Below are positions 1 to 5,040 of a stretch of DNA of 6,313 bases, one piece after another. The stretch covers positions 1 to 6,313 of the forward strand of contig JAGGTG010000063.1 in the NCBI GenBank assembly GCA_021163905.1. Reading direction: 5' to 3'. Position numbers and translations under genes: made by a program. This DNA is from Candidatus Aerophobota bacterium (lineage in GTDB: Bacteria; Aerophobota; Aerophobia; Aerophobales; B3-G15). Under the pieces are notes generated by a model. That model made no database searches and was not told the origin of the DNA. It saw nothing but the letters and a program-made list of their open reading frames with translations. Within the stretch, counting starts at the first letter, position 1. Every line of letters begins with the position of its first letter.

Positions 1-9
1 CCAAAAAGA

Positions 10-36
10 GGCTTCCTTTGGGATACCCAGGAGCCC
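10..36. other. nested hairpin at window edge
   Basis: The arm GGCTTCCT (10-17) pairs with AGGAGCC (29-35) with one bulged base, and an inner GGG-ATA-CCC stem sits at 20-28. CCCTTTA follows. This could be the terminator of a gene lying left of the window, or a structured 3' end, but the T run is only three bases long. No coding frame is supported here. Confidence 0.35.
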
Positions 37-41
37 TTTAA

Positions 42-108
42 ACCAAATACACCAAACAAACCAAACAAACCAAAGTAACCAAACACACCAAATAGACGAG
101 ATAGACGT
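42..108 (+). repeat. degenerate 9-bp tandem repeat tract 1
   Basis: Seven 9-bp units in perfect register run from 42 to 104: ACCAAATAC, ACCAAACAA (twice), ACCAAAGTA, ACCAAACAC, ACCAAATAG and ACGAGATAG, followed by ACG. The consensus is about ACSARAYAG. The left units are the CCAAA type and the last is the CGAGA type, and the same polarity recurs in the other tracts of this window. The tract lies before an intrinsic terminator, so it would be in the 3' untranslated part of an upstream gene. TAG stops in the units argue against coding. Confidence 0.85.
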
Positions 109-110
109 TT

Positions 111-132
111 TTCAGGGCAGCCCTGAATTTTT
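111..132 (+). terminator. intrinsic terminator upstream of mtrB
   Basis: The near-perfect inverted repeat TTCAGGGC (111-118) and GCCCTGAA (120-127) gives a 7-bp stem with a CAG triloop, immediately followed by five Ts (128-132). The T run is downstream only on the plus strand, so it should end transcription coming from the left. It isolates mtrB from upstream transcription. Confidence 0.75.
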
Positions 133-148
133 CCCGAAACTGGAGGAT

Positions 149-176
149 TTGACAAAAAAATTCCCTGTGCTATAAA
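149..176 (+). promoter_or_regulatory. mtrB promoter (extended -10), near-leaderless
   Basis: A consensus -35 TTGACA (149-154), a 16-bp spacer and a -10 TATAAA (171-176) preceded by TGC (168-170) form an extended -10 promoter. The expected transcription start, about 7 nt after the -10 box, is near 183, only about 3 nt before the ATG at 186. No Shine-Dalgarno sequence could lie in that leader. The GGAGG at 142-146 is upstream of the -35 box and too far from the start codon. The inference is a leaderless or near-leaderless mtrB mRNA. Confidence 0.7.
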
Positions 177-185
177 AATAGCAGT

Positions 186-425
186 ATGAACATAGAAGAT
201 GTAGTAGCAGGTGATTATATTGTTATTAAGGCTTTAGAAAAAGGGGTTACCATTATTGGACTTACCCGGGGGGAGATAACCAAAATTCACCACACGGAAA
301 AGCTAGATAAAGGGGAGTTGATGGTAGCCCAGTTTACCCGACACACATCTGCCATAAAGATCAGAGGAAAAGCAGAGATTTTAACTAAATACGGAAAAAT
401 AATTCTGGAGGGTGAAAGAGAATAA
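186..425 (+). CDS. mtrB: tryptophan RNA-binding attenuation protein (TRAP)
   Basis: This 79-residue protein closely matches the ~75-residue TRAP of Bacillus. TRAP is an 11-subunit cytoplasmic ring that, when loaded with tryptophan, wraps RNA carrying about eleven GAG/UAG triplets, and so attenuates transcription or blocks translation of Trp genes. Hallmark stretches are IGLTRG (24-29), HHTEKLDKGE (35-44), AQFTRHTSAIK (48-58) and IRG (59-61). The RNA-binding trio known as Lys37/Lys56/Arg58 in B. subtilis corresponds to K39, K58 and R60. The tryptophan-pocket residues T27, T32, Q49, T51, H53 and S55 are also kept, so the protein should be functional. Length and N-terminus fit the family with the ATG at 186, although no ribosome binding site precedes it. 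A candidate TRAP-responsive attenuator lies 45 nt beyond the stop codon. No trp gene or anti-TRAP gene is visible nearby. Confidence 0.95.
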   Translation: MNIEDVVAGDYIVIKALEKGVTIIGLTRGEITKIHHTEKLDKGELMVAQFTRHTSAIKIRGKAEILTKYGKIILEGERE

Positions 426-470
426 GATAAAAGTGTAGAGTTAGATTTTGGTTAGTTTAAATTTTGGTTT

Positions 471-524
471 TAGATAAGCAAAGATGAGAATTGAAAAGAT
501 GAGAAAGAAAAGATGAGACCGGAG
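471..524 (+). promoter_or_regulatory. candidate TRAP-binding triplet array
   Basis: Eleven positions at about 5-nt spacing read TAG 471, AAG 476, AAG 481, GAG 486, TTG 491, AAG 496, GAG 501, AAG 505, AAG 510, GAG 515 and GAG 522. Eight of the ten spacers are exactly 2 nt; the others are 1 and 4 nt. Additional TAGs lie upstream at 436, 442 and 453. Three near-copies of AAAGATGAGA (480, 495, 509) generate the pattern. TRAP is an 11-mer that reads one triplet per subunit, with GAG and UAG preferred. Several AAG and one UUG make this a weaker array than the B. subtilis trp leader, but its position beside mtrB and over an antiterminator supports it. Confidence 0.6.
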
Positions 525-543
525 GATAAAAAGGGTCCGTCTC
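515..543 (+). promoter_or_regulatory. predicted antiterminator hairpin
   Basis: GAGAC (515-519) pairs with GTCTC (539-543), and GGA (521-523) with TCC (536-538), with C520 bulged and a 12-nt loop. The 3' arm shares 536-543 with the downstream terminator, so the two structures exclude each other. The 5' arm contains the last two candidate TRAP triplets (GAG 515 and GAG 522), so bound TRAP would block this fold and release the terminator, as in the Bacillus trp leader. Confidence 0.6.
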
Positions 544-558
544 GGGCCCATTTTTTTT
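533..558 (+). terminator. intrinsic terminator of the mtrB attenuator
   Basis: GGGTCCG (533-539) pairs with CGGGCCC (543-549) over 7 bp including one G-T pair, with a TCT loop, followed by A and eight Ts (551-558). It is the strongest terminator in the window. It lies about 110 nt after the mtrB stop and would also serve as the mtrB 3' end when TRAP is bound. Confidence 0.85.
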
Positions 559-574
559 GGAATATAAAGATAGG

Positions 575-616
575 ATGAGAGATACATCTTGTTTCCAAAA
601 TCTACCATTATGGTAA
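575..616 (+). CDS. possible 13-codon leader peptide ending in Trp
   Basis: An ATG at 575 opens a 13-residue frame, MRDTSCFQNLPLW, ending UGG-UAA. It begins 16 nt after the U-run of the attenuator terminator, so it would be made only on readthrough. The Trp codon at 611-613 overlaps the 5' arm (612-617) of a second terminator-like hairpin, an arrangement resembling a ribosome-sensed attenuator. Against it, there is no well-spaced Shine-Dalgarno (only an AGG touching the ATG), there is one Trp codon only, and frames this short arise by chance. Confidence 0.2.
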   Translation: MRDTSCFQNLPLW

Positions 617-666
617 AGGTATATATCACAAGATAGAAAACCCCTTTAATAGAGTTTACCTTTTTT
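612..666 (+). terminator. weak second terminator-like hairpin
   Basis: GGTAAA (612-617) can pair with TTTACC (655-660), directly followed by six Ts (661-666). The 37-nt loop holds a small TATC/GATA stem. Competing pairings exist: the palindrome TACCAT-T-ATGGTA (603-615) and AAAGG (615-619) with CCTTT (643-647). The stem is AT-rich and the loop long, so termination would be inefficient. It may instead be a conditional element or chance. Confidence 0.35.
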
Positions 667-801
667 CTACCCACCAGATGTGTTTTCCAAATAGACCAAA
701 CACTCCAAATAGACCAGATAGATCAAACGGACGAGATATTCCAGTTTCAGGAAAAATCTTATAGTTCTTTGCTGCCCACCGAGTGTGTTTTTCCATAATA
801 G
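667..801 (+). repeat. imperfect direct repeat, two ~28-30 bp copies
   Basis: Copy one at 667-694 (CTACCCACCAGATGTG, then TTTTCCAAATAG) recurs at 772-801 (CTGCCCACCGAGTGTG, then TTTTTCCATAATAG). Copy one leads directly into 9-bp repeat tract 2; copy two does not lead into one. The whole stretch from 560 to 1045 has no gene of normal length. Confidence 0.65.
686..739 (+). repeat. degenerate 9-bp tandem repeat tract 2
   Basis: Six exact-length units: TCCAAATAG, ACCAAACAC, TCCAAATAG, ACCAGATAG, ATCAAACGG and ACGAGATAT. It is the same family, orientation and CCAAA-to-CGAGA order as tract 1. A 28-codon frame from an ATG at 678 runs through it, but has no ribosome binding site and looks like a by-product of the repeat. 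Confidence 0.8.
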
Positions 802-809
802 CGTTAATT

Positions 810-900
810 GGTTTGCCGGTTGTTCGGCTAGTCAGTTTTCAGTTGATGCGTAAATGCGTGAATGCGTTCTGTGTTCAAGGTTCTACGTTCAACGTTGCTT
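810..900 (+). repeat. degenerate 8-bp repeat region
   Basis: From 810 the sequence parses into loosely related octamers: GGTTTGCC, GGTTGTTC, GGCTAGTC, a 7-mer AGTTTTC, AGTTGATG, CGTAAATG, CGTGAATG and CGTTCTGT. GTTCAAGG and GTTCAACG forms follow. The middle CGTnAATG units are the clearest. A shorter relative, with GTCAGTTT and ATGCGTGGATG, precedes tract 4 at 6124-6160. No promoter or coding signal is seen in it. Confidence 0.5.
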
Positions 901-903
901 TAG

Positions 904-980
904 ACCCACCGACTCAATGACGCAAAGACGCAACGGACCCAACGACACAACAGACCAAACAGACGAGACAGACCAGATAA
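904..980 (+). repeat. degenerate 8-9 bp tandem repeat tract 3
   Basis: The units run ACCCACCG, ACTCAATG, ACGCAAAG, ACGCAACGG, ACCCAACG, ACACAACAG, ACCAAACAG, ACGAGACAG and ACCAGATAA. The left half is mostly 8-bp and more divergent. The right half is in 9-bp register with the ACSARAYAG consensus of the other tracts. It ends two bases before the M42 peptidase promoter. Confidence 0.7.
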
Positions 981-982
981 AT

Positions 983-1010
983 TTGACATCTAAGGCTAAA
1001 GTAGTAAGAT
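983..1010 (+). promoter_or_regulatory. promoter of the M42 peptidase gene
   Basis: A consensus -35 TTGACA (983-988), a 16-bp spacer and a -10 TAAGAT (1005-1010) lie 36 bp upstream of the start codon. The predicted start near 1017 leaves a leader of about 29 nt containing the Shine-Dalgarno AAGGAGGG at 1034-1041. The peptidase therefore need not depend on readthrough from mtrB. Confidence 0.7.
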
Positions 1011-1045
1011 TAACTGAACTGATAATAGCCTAGAAGGAGGGATAA

Positions 1046-2107
1046 ATGGAAAAGGAATCTTTTTTATTCTTGAAAAAGTTAATTGATGCTCCCAGTCCTT
1101 CAGGATTTGAGCAACCAGTTCAAAAGATTATAAGAGAAGAAATGGAAAAGGTTGCCGATGAGGTGAGAGTCGATGTCCATGGTAATGTGATTGCAGTAAA
1201 AAATCCCGGGGGTAAACCCCGGATAATGTTGGCCGGTCATTGTGATGAAATAGGATTTATGGTTAAATATATTGATGAGAATGGATTTATATATTTTTCT
1301 TCAATTGGAGGAGTAGACGATCATATTGTCCCCGGTCAGAGGGTTAAAATTCATACAAGATCCGGTCCTATTTTAGGGGCCGTCGGGAAAAAACCGATTC
1401 ATGTTTTAGAACAGGAGGAGAAGAAAAAAGTTGTAAAACTTCATGAACAGTGGATTGATATTGGTGCTACCAGTAGAGAAGAGGTAGCAAAATTGGTTAA
1501 GATAGGGGATCCTATAACTTTTGCTCCCGGGCTTGAAAAACTTCAGGGAAGTATAGTCATTGCAAGAGGGCTTGATGATAAAATGGGAGTTTTTGTTGTA
1601 TGTGAAGTTTTAAAATCGCTTGCCAGTACTTCTTTTTCTGCAGCTCTTTTTGTCACCTCAACTGTTCAGGAAGAGATAGGTTTAAGAGGTGCACGTACGG
1701 CAAGTTATTCGATTAATCCAGACGTAGGAATAGCTGTGGATGCTGACTCAGCTACCGATTTTCCCCAGATGGATAAGAGAAAAGGAGGGGAGATAAAAGT
1801 TGATAGGGGACCTGTTTTAGCAAAGGGACCCAATATTAACCCGGTAGTTGCTGAGAAACTTATAGAAGTAGCAGAGCGTGAAAATATTCCCTATCAACTA
1901 TCTGGAGAAAGTAGAGCCACCCCCACTGATGCTAATGTTATTCAAATTAGTCGTGCCGGAGTAGCTGCAGCACTTGTTTCTGTTCCTGTACGCTATTTGC
2001 ATACACCTGTGGAGATTATCTCTCTTAATGACATGGAAAATGCCATAAAACTTTTAACTCAATTTATTTTAAGTATAAAGGAGAATGATACCTTTCTTCC
2101 TCTTTAA
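1046..2107 (+). CDS. M42-family metallo-aminopeptidase
   Basis: This 353-residue cytoplasmic enzyme belongs to peptidase family M42 (FrvX/CelM/TET type). These are dinuclear-metal aminopeptidases, often dodecameric, that trim peptides released by other proteases. The full ligand set is visible: H65 and D67 in AGHCDEIG, bridging D177 in RGLDDKMG, catalytic E209 and metal-binding E210 in TVQEEIGLRGA, D232 in AVDAD, and H319 in VRYLHTP. N- and C-terminal motifs such as DAPSPSGFE (14-22) and SGESRATPTDAN (286-297) are typical, and the length is normal for the family. The ATG at 1046 has a strong Shine-Dalgarno (AAGGAGGG, 1034-1041) and its own promoter. It stands alone and converges on the minus-strand beta-barrel gene with a 5-bp gap. 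Family members are often mis-annotated as endoglucanase. Substrate preference (Leu, Glu or Asp) cannot be read here. Confidence 0.93.
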   Translation: MEKESFLFLKKLIDAPSPSGFEQPVQKIIREEMEKVADEVRVDVHGNVIAVKNPGGKPRIMLAGHCDEIGFMVKYIDENGFIYFSSIGGVDDHIVPGQRVKIHTRSGPILGAVGKKPIHVLEQEEKKKVVKLHEQWIDIGATSREEVAKLVKIGDPITFAPGLEKLQGSIVIARGLDDKMGVFVVCEVLKSLASTSFSAALFVTSTVQEEIGLRGARTASYSINPDVGIAVDADSATDFPQMDKRKGGEIKVDRGPVLAKGPNINPVVAEKLIEVAERENIPYQLSGESRATPTDANVIQISRAGVAAALVSVPVRYLHTPVEIISLNDMENAIKLLTQFILSIKENDTFLPL

Positions 2108-2112
2108 TTTCT

Positions 2113-3045
2113 CTAAAACTCCAGTGCAAAGGATAGATAATGGGTACCAGAAGGAGAAAATTTCTGGGAAGAGGTGAAGGCATAATCAAAAGAAGATGTA
2201 TTAAGACCAAGAAGATTTGTTTTAATACCAATTCCCAGGGAGAAAATGGCATTACCGTCCTTTTGTAATTTTTTCATTATTCCGCCTCGAATGAAGAAGA
2301 GTTTATATGGTTTCCACTCACACCCTATGCGGATCTCTTTAAATAAGTCCGGGGGAGATACACTCACATCGGTAGAAATTAAGATATTTGAATTCATGGG
2401 AAAAGCTATCCCGGCTGTGATGTTAACAGGCAGGATATCTTTTTCTCCTGTTTCCCAATTTATTTTAGAGATAATGTTTTGAAAGCATATACCCAGGGAG
2501 AATTTTTTCTCTTTTCTCAGGTAAGAAAAGTCCAGGCTATAGCCAACCGCATCCTCGTAAGGGGTATTCTGCGTTAGATATTTTAAATTTATACCCCAGC
2601 TTCTGGTGGGTATCTTTATTGTTCGAGATAAATAATTTGCATAGGAATAAACTACCATGTCGTAATCCCATCTTTCCGGTTGAAGATTGGCTGACAGATG
2701 GCTCCAGCTTATTCCTCCGCTTCCCATTCCTCTATCTGGTTCCACATAGCCAATAAAGCTTTGCGAGAGAAGGCCGAGTCCATAAAGATCCGTATACATG
2801 GAACCTATTTCGGATGAGCTTATATTAATCAGTCCAGCTGGGTTGTAGTAGCAGGCACTGTAGTCATCAGCTACCGCTACAAAGGCTCCTCCCATTCCTA
2901 TGGCTCTTGCACTTATGGGCAGCTGTGTAAAACCGCTATCTTTTATATGGAGGTATTCGGAGGCATAGGCAAAACAGGTAAAAACAATCCCTGTTGTAAC
3001 TACCACCCCTGCCAGAGCGTAACCTAATTTTTGTTTTTTTCTCAT
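2113..3045 (-). CDS. PorV/PorQ-like outer-membrane beta-barrel protein
   Basis: This 310-residue exported protein has an N-terminal signal peptide: a basic start MRKKQK, a hydrophobic core at about 8-25, and a likely AYA/SEY cleavage after residue 28. The mature N-terminus carries the family signature around 46-72 (RAIGMGGAFVAVADD, then YYNPAGL) shared by PorV/PorQ and related FadL-like barrels. Alternating amphipathic strands follow, and the protein ends in a terminal Phe (LSFALEF), as expected for recognition by the BAM machinery. The ATG at 3045 is preferred over a GTG at 3060, because the Shine-Dalgarno GGAAGGAGGG lies between them. That ATG overlaps the trxB stop (ATGA, 3042-3045), implying translational coupling. 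In Bacteroidota PorV serves type IX secretion; no such partner is seen here, so the cargo or role is unknown. Its presence indicates a diderm host. Confidence 0.85.
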   Translation of the reverse strand: MRKKQKLGYALAGVVVTTGIVFTCFAYASEYLHIKDSGFTQLPISARAIGMGGAFVAVADDYSACYYNPAGLINISSSEIGSMYTDLYGLGLLSQSFIGYVEPDRGMGSGGISWSHLSANLQPERWDYDMVVYSYANYLSRTIKIPTRSWGINLKYLTQNTPYEDAVGYSLDFSYLRKEKKFSLGICFQNIISKINWETGEKDILPVNITAGIAFPMNSNILISTDVSVSPPDLFKEIRIGCEWKPYKLFFIRGGIMKKLQKDGNAIFSLGIGIKTNLLGLNTSSFDYAFTSSQKFSPSGTHYLSFALEF

Positions 3046-3974
3046 TGGCCCTCCTTCCACTCTAAATACTTACCTGCCATGAAAGCAGCCTGTGCTCCTT
3101 CCGAGCAGGCTACTACTACCTGTTTCATCAAATTGGATCTAACATCTCCACAGGCAAATACTCCTTCCCTGCTGGTTTCCATTTTTTCATTTGTTAAAAT
3201 AAACCCTTTCTCATCTACATCGATCCATCCTTTAACAAAGTCGGTATTTGGTTTAACTCCTACAAATATAAATACCCCGGCACATTCTTTCTCCTTTGTT
3301 TCATTACTTTTTACGTTTTTTAATATAACACCTTTTACCTGGTTATTTCCATAGATTCTCTCTGGAACCGTATCCCAGATAACTTCAATTTTTTTATTAT
3401 TTAAAAGCCTCTTTTGCAGAATTTTATCTGCCCGAAGTTTATCCCGTCTGTGCACAAGGTAAACTTTTTCGGCAAACTTTGTCAGGTAAATAGCTTCCTC
3501 AGCTGCGGTATTTCCTCCACCAACAACTACCACTTTTTGATCTCTGAAAAAAGGAGCATCACAGGTGGCACAGTAACTAACCCCTTTCCCCGTAAATTCC
3601 TTTTCTCCGGGAATACCAAGTGTAAGGGGGTTTGCTCCGGTGGCTATTATCAGTGCGGAGCTTTTATAGGTATTTCCAGAATCAGTATAGACTATTTTTT
3701 CATCTTTTTCCTCTATTTTCTCCACTCCCTCATTTCTAAGTTGCATACCAAGGTTTTTAGCCTGCTGGATAATCCTGGACATAAGTTGTTGGGTTGGTAT
3801 AGGTTTGGGAAATCCTGGATAGTTTTCTATTTTGTCCGAGGTAAGGATCTGTCCGCCAGGTGCAAGTTTTTCAAGGACGAGGGTATCTATCTGTGCTCTT
3901 TGTGCATAAATTGCAGCAGATAATCCAGCAGGACCTGCACCTATAATTATTAACTGGTAGGTTTTCTTTTCCAT
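3042..3974 (-). CDS. trxB: thioredoxin reductase
   Basis: This 310-residue protein is a low-molecular-weight flavoprotein that transfers electrons from NAD(P)H through FAD and a redox disulfide to thioredoxin or a similar thiol carrier. Visible features are the FAD-binding GAGPAG (12-17), APGGQI (38-43), the redox-active CATC (135-138), the nucleotide-binding GGGNTA (152-157), HRRDKLRA (175-182) typical of NADPH-dependent enzymes, and the C-terminal FAD motif GVFACGD (271-277). Length matches the family. A GGGGAG Shine-Dalgarno lies about 5 nt before the ATG at 3974. No thioredoxin gene is in the window. The stop codon overlaps the start of the beta-barrel gene, so the two form a minus-strand operon. 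I see no convincing sigma-70 promoter for it in the 70-bp divergent gap. Confidence 0.96.
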   Translation of the reverse strand: MEKKTYQLIIIGAGPAGLSAAIYAQRAQIDTLVLEKLAPGGQILTSDKIENYPGFPKPIPTQQLMSRIIQQAKNLGMQLRNEGVEKIEEKDEKIVYTDSGNTYKSSALIIATGANPLTLGIPGEKEFTGKGVSYCATCDAPFFRDQKVVVVGGGNTAAEEAIYLTKFAEKVYLVHRRDKLRADKILQKRLLNNKKIEVIWDTVPERIYGNNQVKGVILKNVKSNETKEKECAGVFIFVGVKPNTDFVKGWIDVDEKGFILTNEKMETSREGVFACGDVRSNLMKQVVVACSEGAQAAFMAGKYLEWKEGQ

Positions 3975-3988
3975 TTTTCTCCCCTATT

Positions 3989-4017
3989 TTGACATGTTGG
4001 ATTATTCCCGTTAAAAT
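3989..4017 (+). promoter_or_regulatory. promoter of the ParB-like/SPL operon
   Basis: A consensus -35 TTGACA (3989-3994), a 17-bp spacer and a -10 TAAAAT (4012-4017) predict a start near 4024 and a leader of about 21 nt before the ATG at 4045. The leader is A-rich, with no clear Shine-Dalgarno. It lies in the divergent gap between trxB and this operon. Confidence 0.7.
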
Positions 4018-4044
4018 TGAAAGCAAAAAATAAAAGAAATTAAA

Positions 4045-5040
4045 ATGTGGTTTAAAACTGACCTGGAATACATACCTTTGCATTTTATAAAAGATGATAA
4101 ATTTTTCAACTTTACCGAGTATACCTCTCAGCATTTAGAGACCTTAAAACTCTCTATTTCCCGGCTTGGAGTGGTTAATCCTATTATACTTCAGCCTCTG
4201 CAGGGAATGTACAGAATAGTAGTTGGTTTCGGGCGTTTCTTTGCCGCAAAACAGCTGAAACTTTCCTTTATCCCTGCGCGAGTTTTAAAAGATGATTTAT
4301 CTTCCTCTCAAATTTTAAAATTTATTTTACTACTTCATTCAAGAAAATTTTCCCTTGCAGAAAAAGCAAGACTTATAAAAATTATGAATCTCTCAGGATT
4401 ATCCTTCAAACAGATTGTTCGTGAGTTTGGCTCTTATCTTGAAGTTAACTCTCAGGAGATTGTTAGAGCTTATCTTAAAATATCAAATTACCATCCCGGG
4501 TTTTTATCTTATCTTTCAACTCACGGTGTTTCTTTAAAACATTCTCTCTCAGCTGAAGGGCTATCATTTCAGGAGCAGGGTTTTTTCCTTTTCTTAGCTA
4601 ATTCTCTCAGTCTAAAGGGGTACGATTTGAATGATATTTTAACAGATTTAAGAGAAATAGCAATGCTTGAAAGAAAAAAAGTACTTACAGTGGTAAAGGA
4701 TCTAAAGATACCCGAAATTTTAGAAGATCCTACACTTACCAGGTCTCAGAAAATAAATAAAATAAAAAAAATCATAAAGAAAGAAAGATTCCCCATTTTA
4801 TCTAAAATTAATCAAAACTTAGAAAAAATAAGTAAAAAGCTTAAATTTACCCCGGATGCTGAAGTTACATGGGATTCAAAACTGGAGGAACCTGGTTTAA
4901 AAATATCCTTCAGGATTACCCAACCAGAAATGGCTAAGAGTATAGCCAAAGACCTATTAAATAAAGCTAATATCAGTTTAATTAATGAACTATTGAGAAT
5001 TTACTATGAAGGATTATCTGATAAAGAGGATGTGGATTGA
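4045..5040 (+). CDS. ParB-like N-domain protein, degenerate CTP motifs
   Basis: The 331-residue protein begins with a ParB/sulfiredoxin-type fold (about 8-85), shown by LKLSISRLGVVNPIIL (34-49) and YRIVVGFGRFFAAKQL (56-71). Next comes a segment aligning with the ParB linker and helix-turn-helix region (about 101-146: FSLAEKARLI, then LSFKQIVREFGS). The C-terminal half is Lys-rich (232-268) and not recognised. ParB CTPases carry GERR and an ENxxR box. Here the first is GFGR (61-64) and the second aligns with LLLHS (about 95-99), so CTP switching seems unlikely. That makes a chromosome-segregation role doubtful, and no parA or parS-like palindrome is seen. The gene is co-transcribed with, and overlaps by 35 bp, an SPL-family radical-SAM gene, which suggests a shared, perhaps DNA-directed, job. 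It starts at the only in-frame ATG near the promoter and lacks a strong ribosome binding site. Confidence 0.75.
   Translation: MWFKTDLEYIPLHFIKDDKFFNFTEYTSQHLETLKLSISRLGVVNPIILQPLQGMYRIVVGFGRFFAAKQLKLSFIPARVLKDDLSSSQILKFILLLHSRKFSLAEKARLIKIMNLSGLSFKQIVREFGSYLEVNSQEIVRAYLKISNYHPGFLSYLSTHGVSLKHSLSAEGLSFQEQGFFLFLANSLSLKGYDLNDILTDLREIAMLERKKVLTVVKDLKIPEILEDPTLTRSQKINKIKKIIKKERFPILSKINQNLEKISKKLKFTPDAEVTWDSKLEEPGLKISFRITQPEMAKSIAKDLLNKANISLINELLRIYYEGLSDKEDVD

Noticed and set aside
179..207. UAG triplets at 179, 193, 202 and 205 around the mtrB start, as a TRAP autoregulatory site
   Set aside because: Spacings of 11, 6 and 0 nt do not fit the 2-3 nt spacers TRAP needs, and only four triplets occur.
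560..670. T-box riboswitch for tRNA-Trp
   Set aside because: No T-box consensus such as AGGGTGGnACCGCG and no stem I architecture are seen.
441..674. 77-codon minus-strand frame rich in hydrophobic residues
   Set aside because: It lies antisense across the attenuator and terminator, starts with GTG without a ribosome binding site, and its composition follows from purine-rich DNA on the other strand.
678..764. 28-codon frame through repeat tract 2
   Set aside because: It has no ribosome binding site, and its sequence simply reads the 9-bp units in frame.
1002..1039. UAG, UAG and GAG near the peptidase Shine-Dalgarno as a TRAP translational site
   Set aside because: Only three triplets (1026, 1031, 1037) are properly spaced; the UAG at 1002 is isolated. 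That is too few for TRAP binding.
2246..2482. Plus-strand frame inside the beta-barrel gene, and similar ones at 3031-3354 and the minus-strand frames 2064-2252 and 3871-4134
   Set aside because: All are shadows of, or run into, well-supported genes in other frames, with no ribosome binding site or recognisable domain.
3414..3923. 169-codon plus-strand frame within trxB
   Set aside because: It is antisense to a gene with complete thioredoxin-reductase motifs, and its translation resembles no family.
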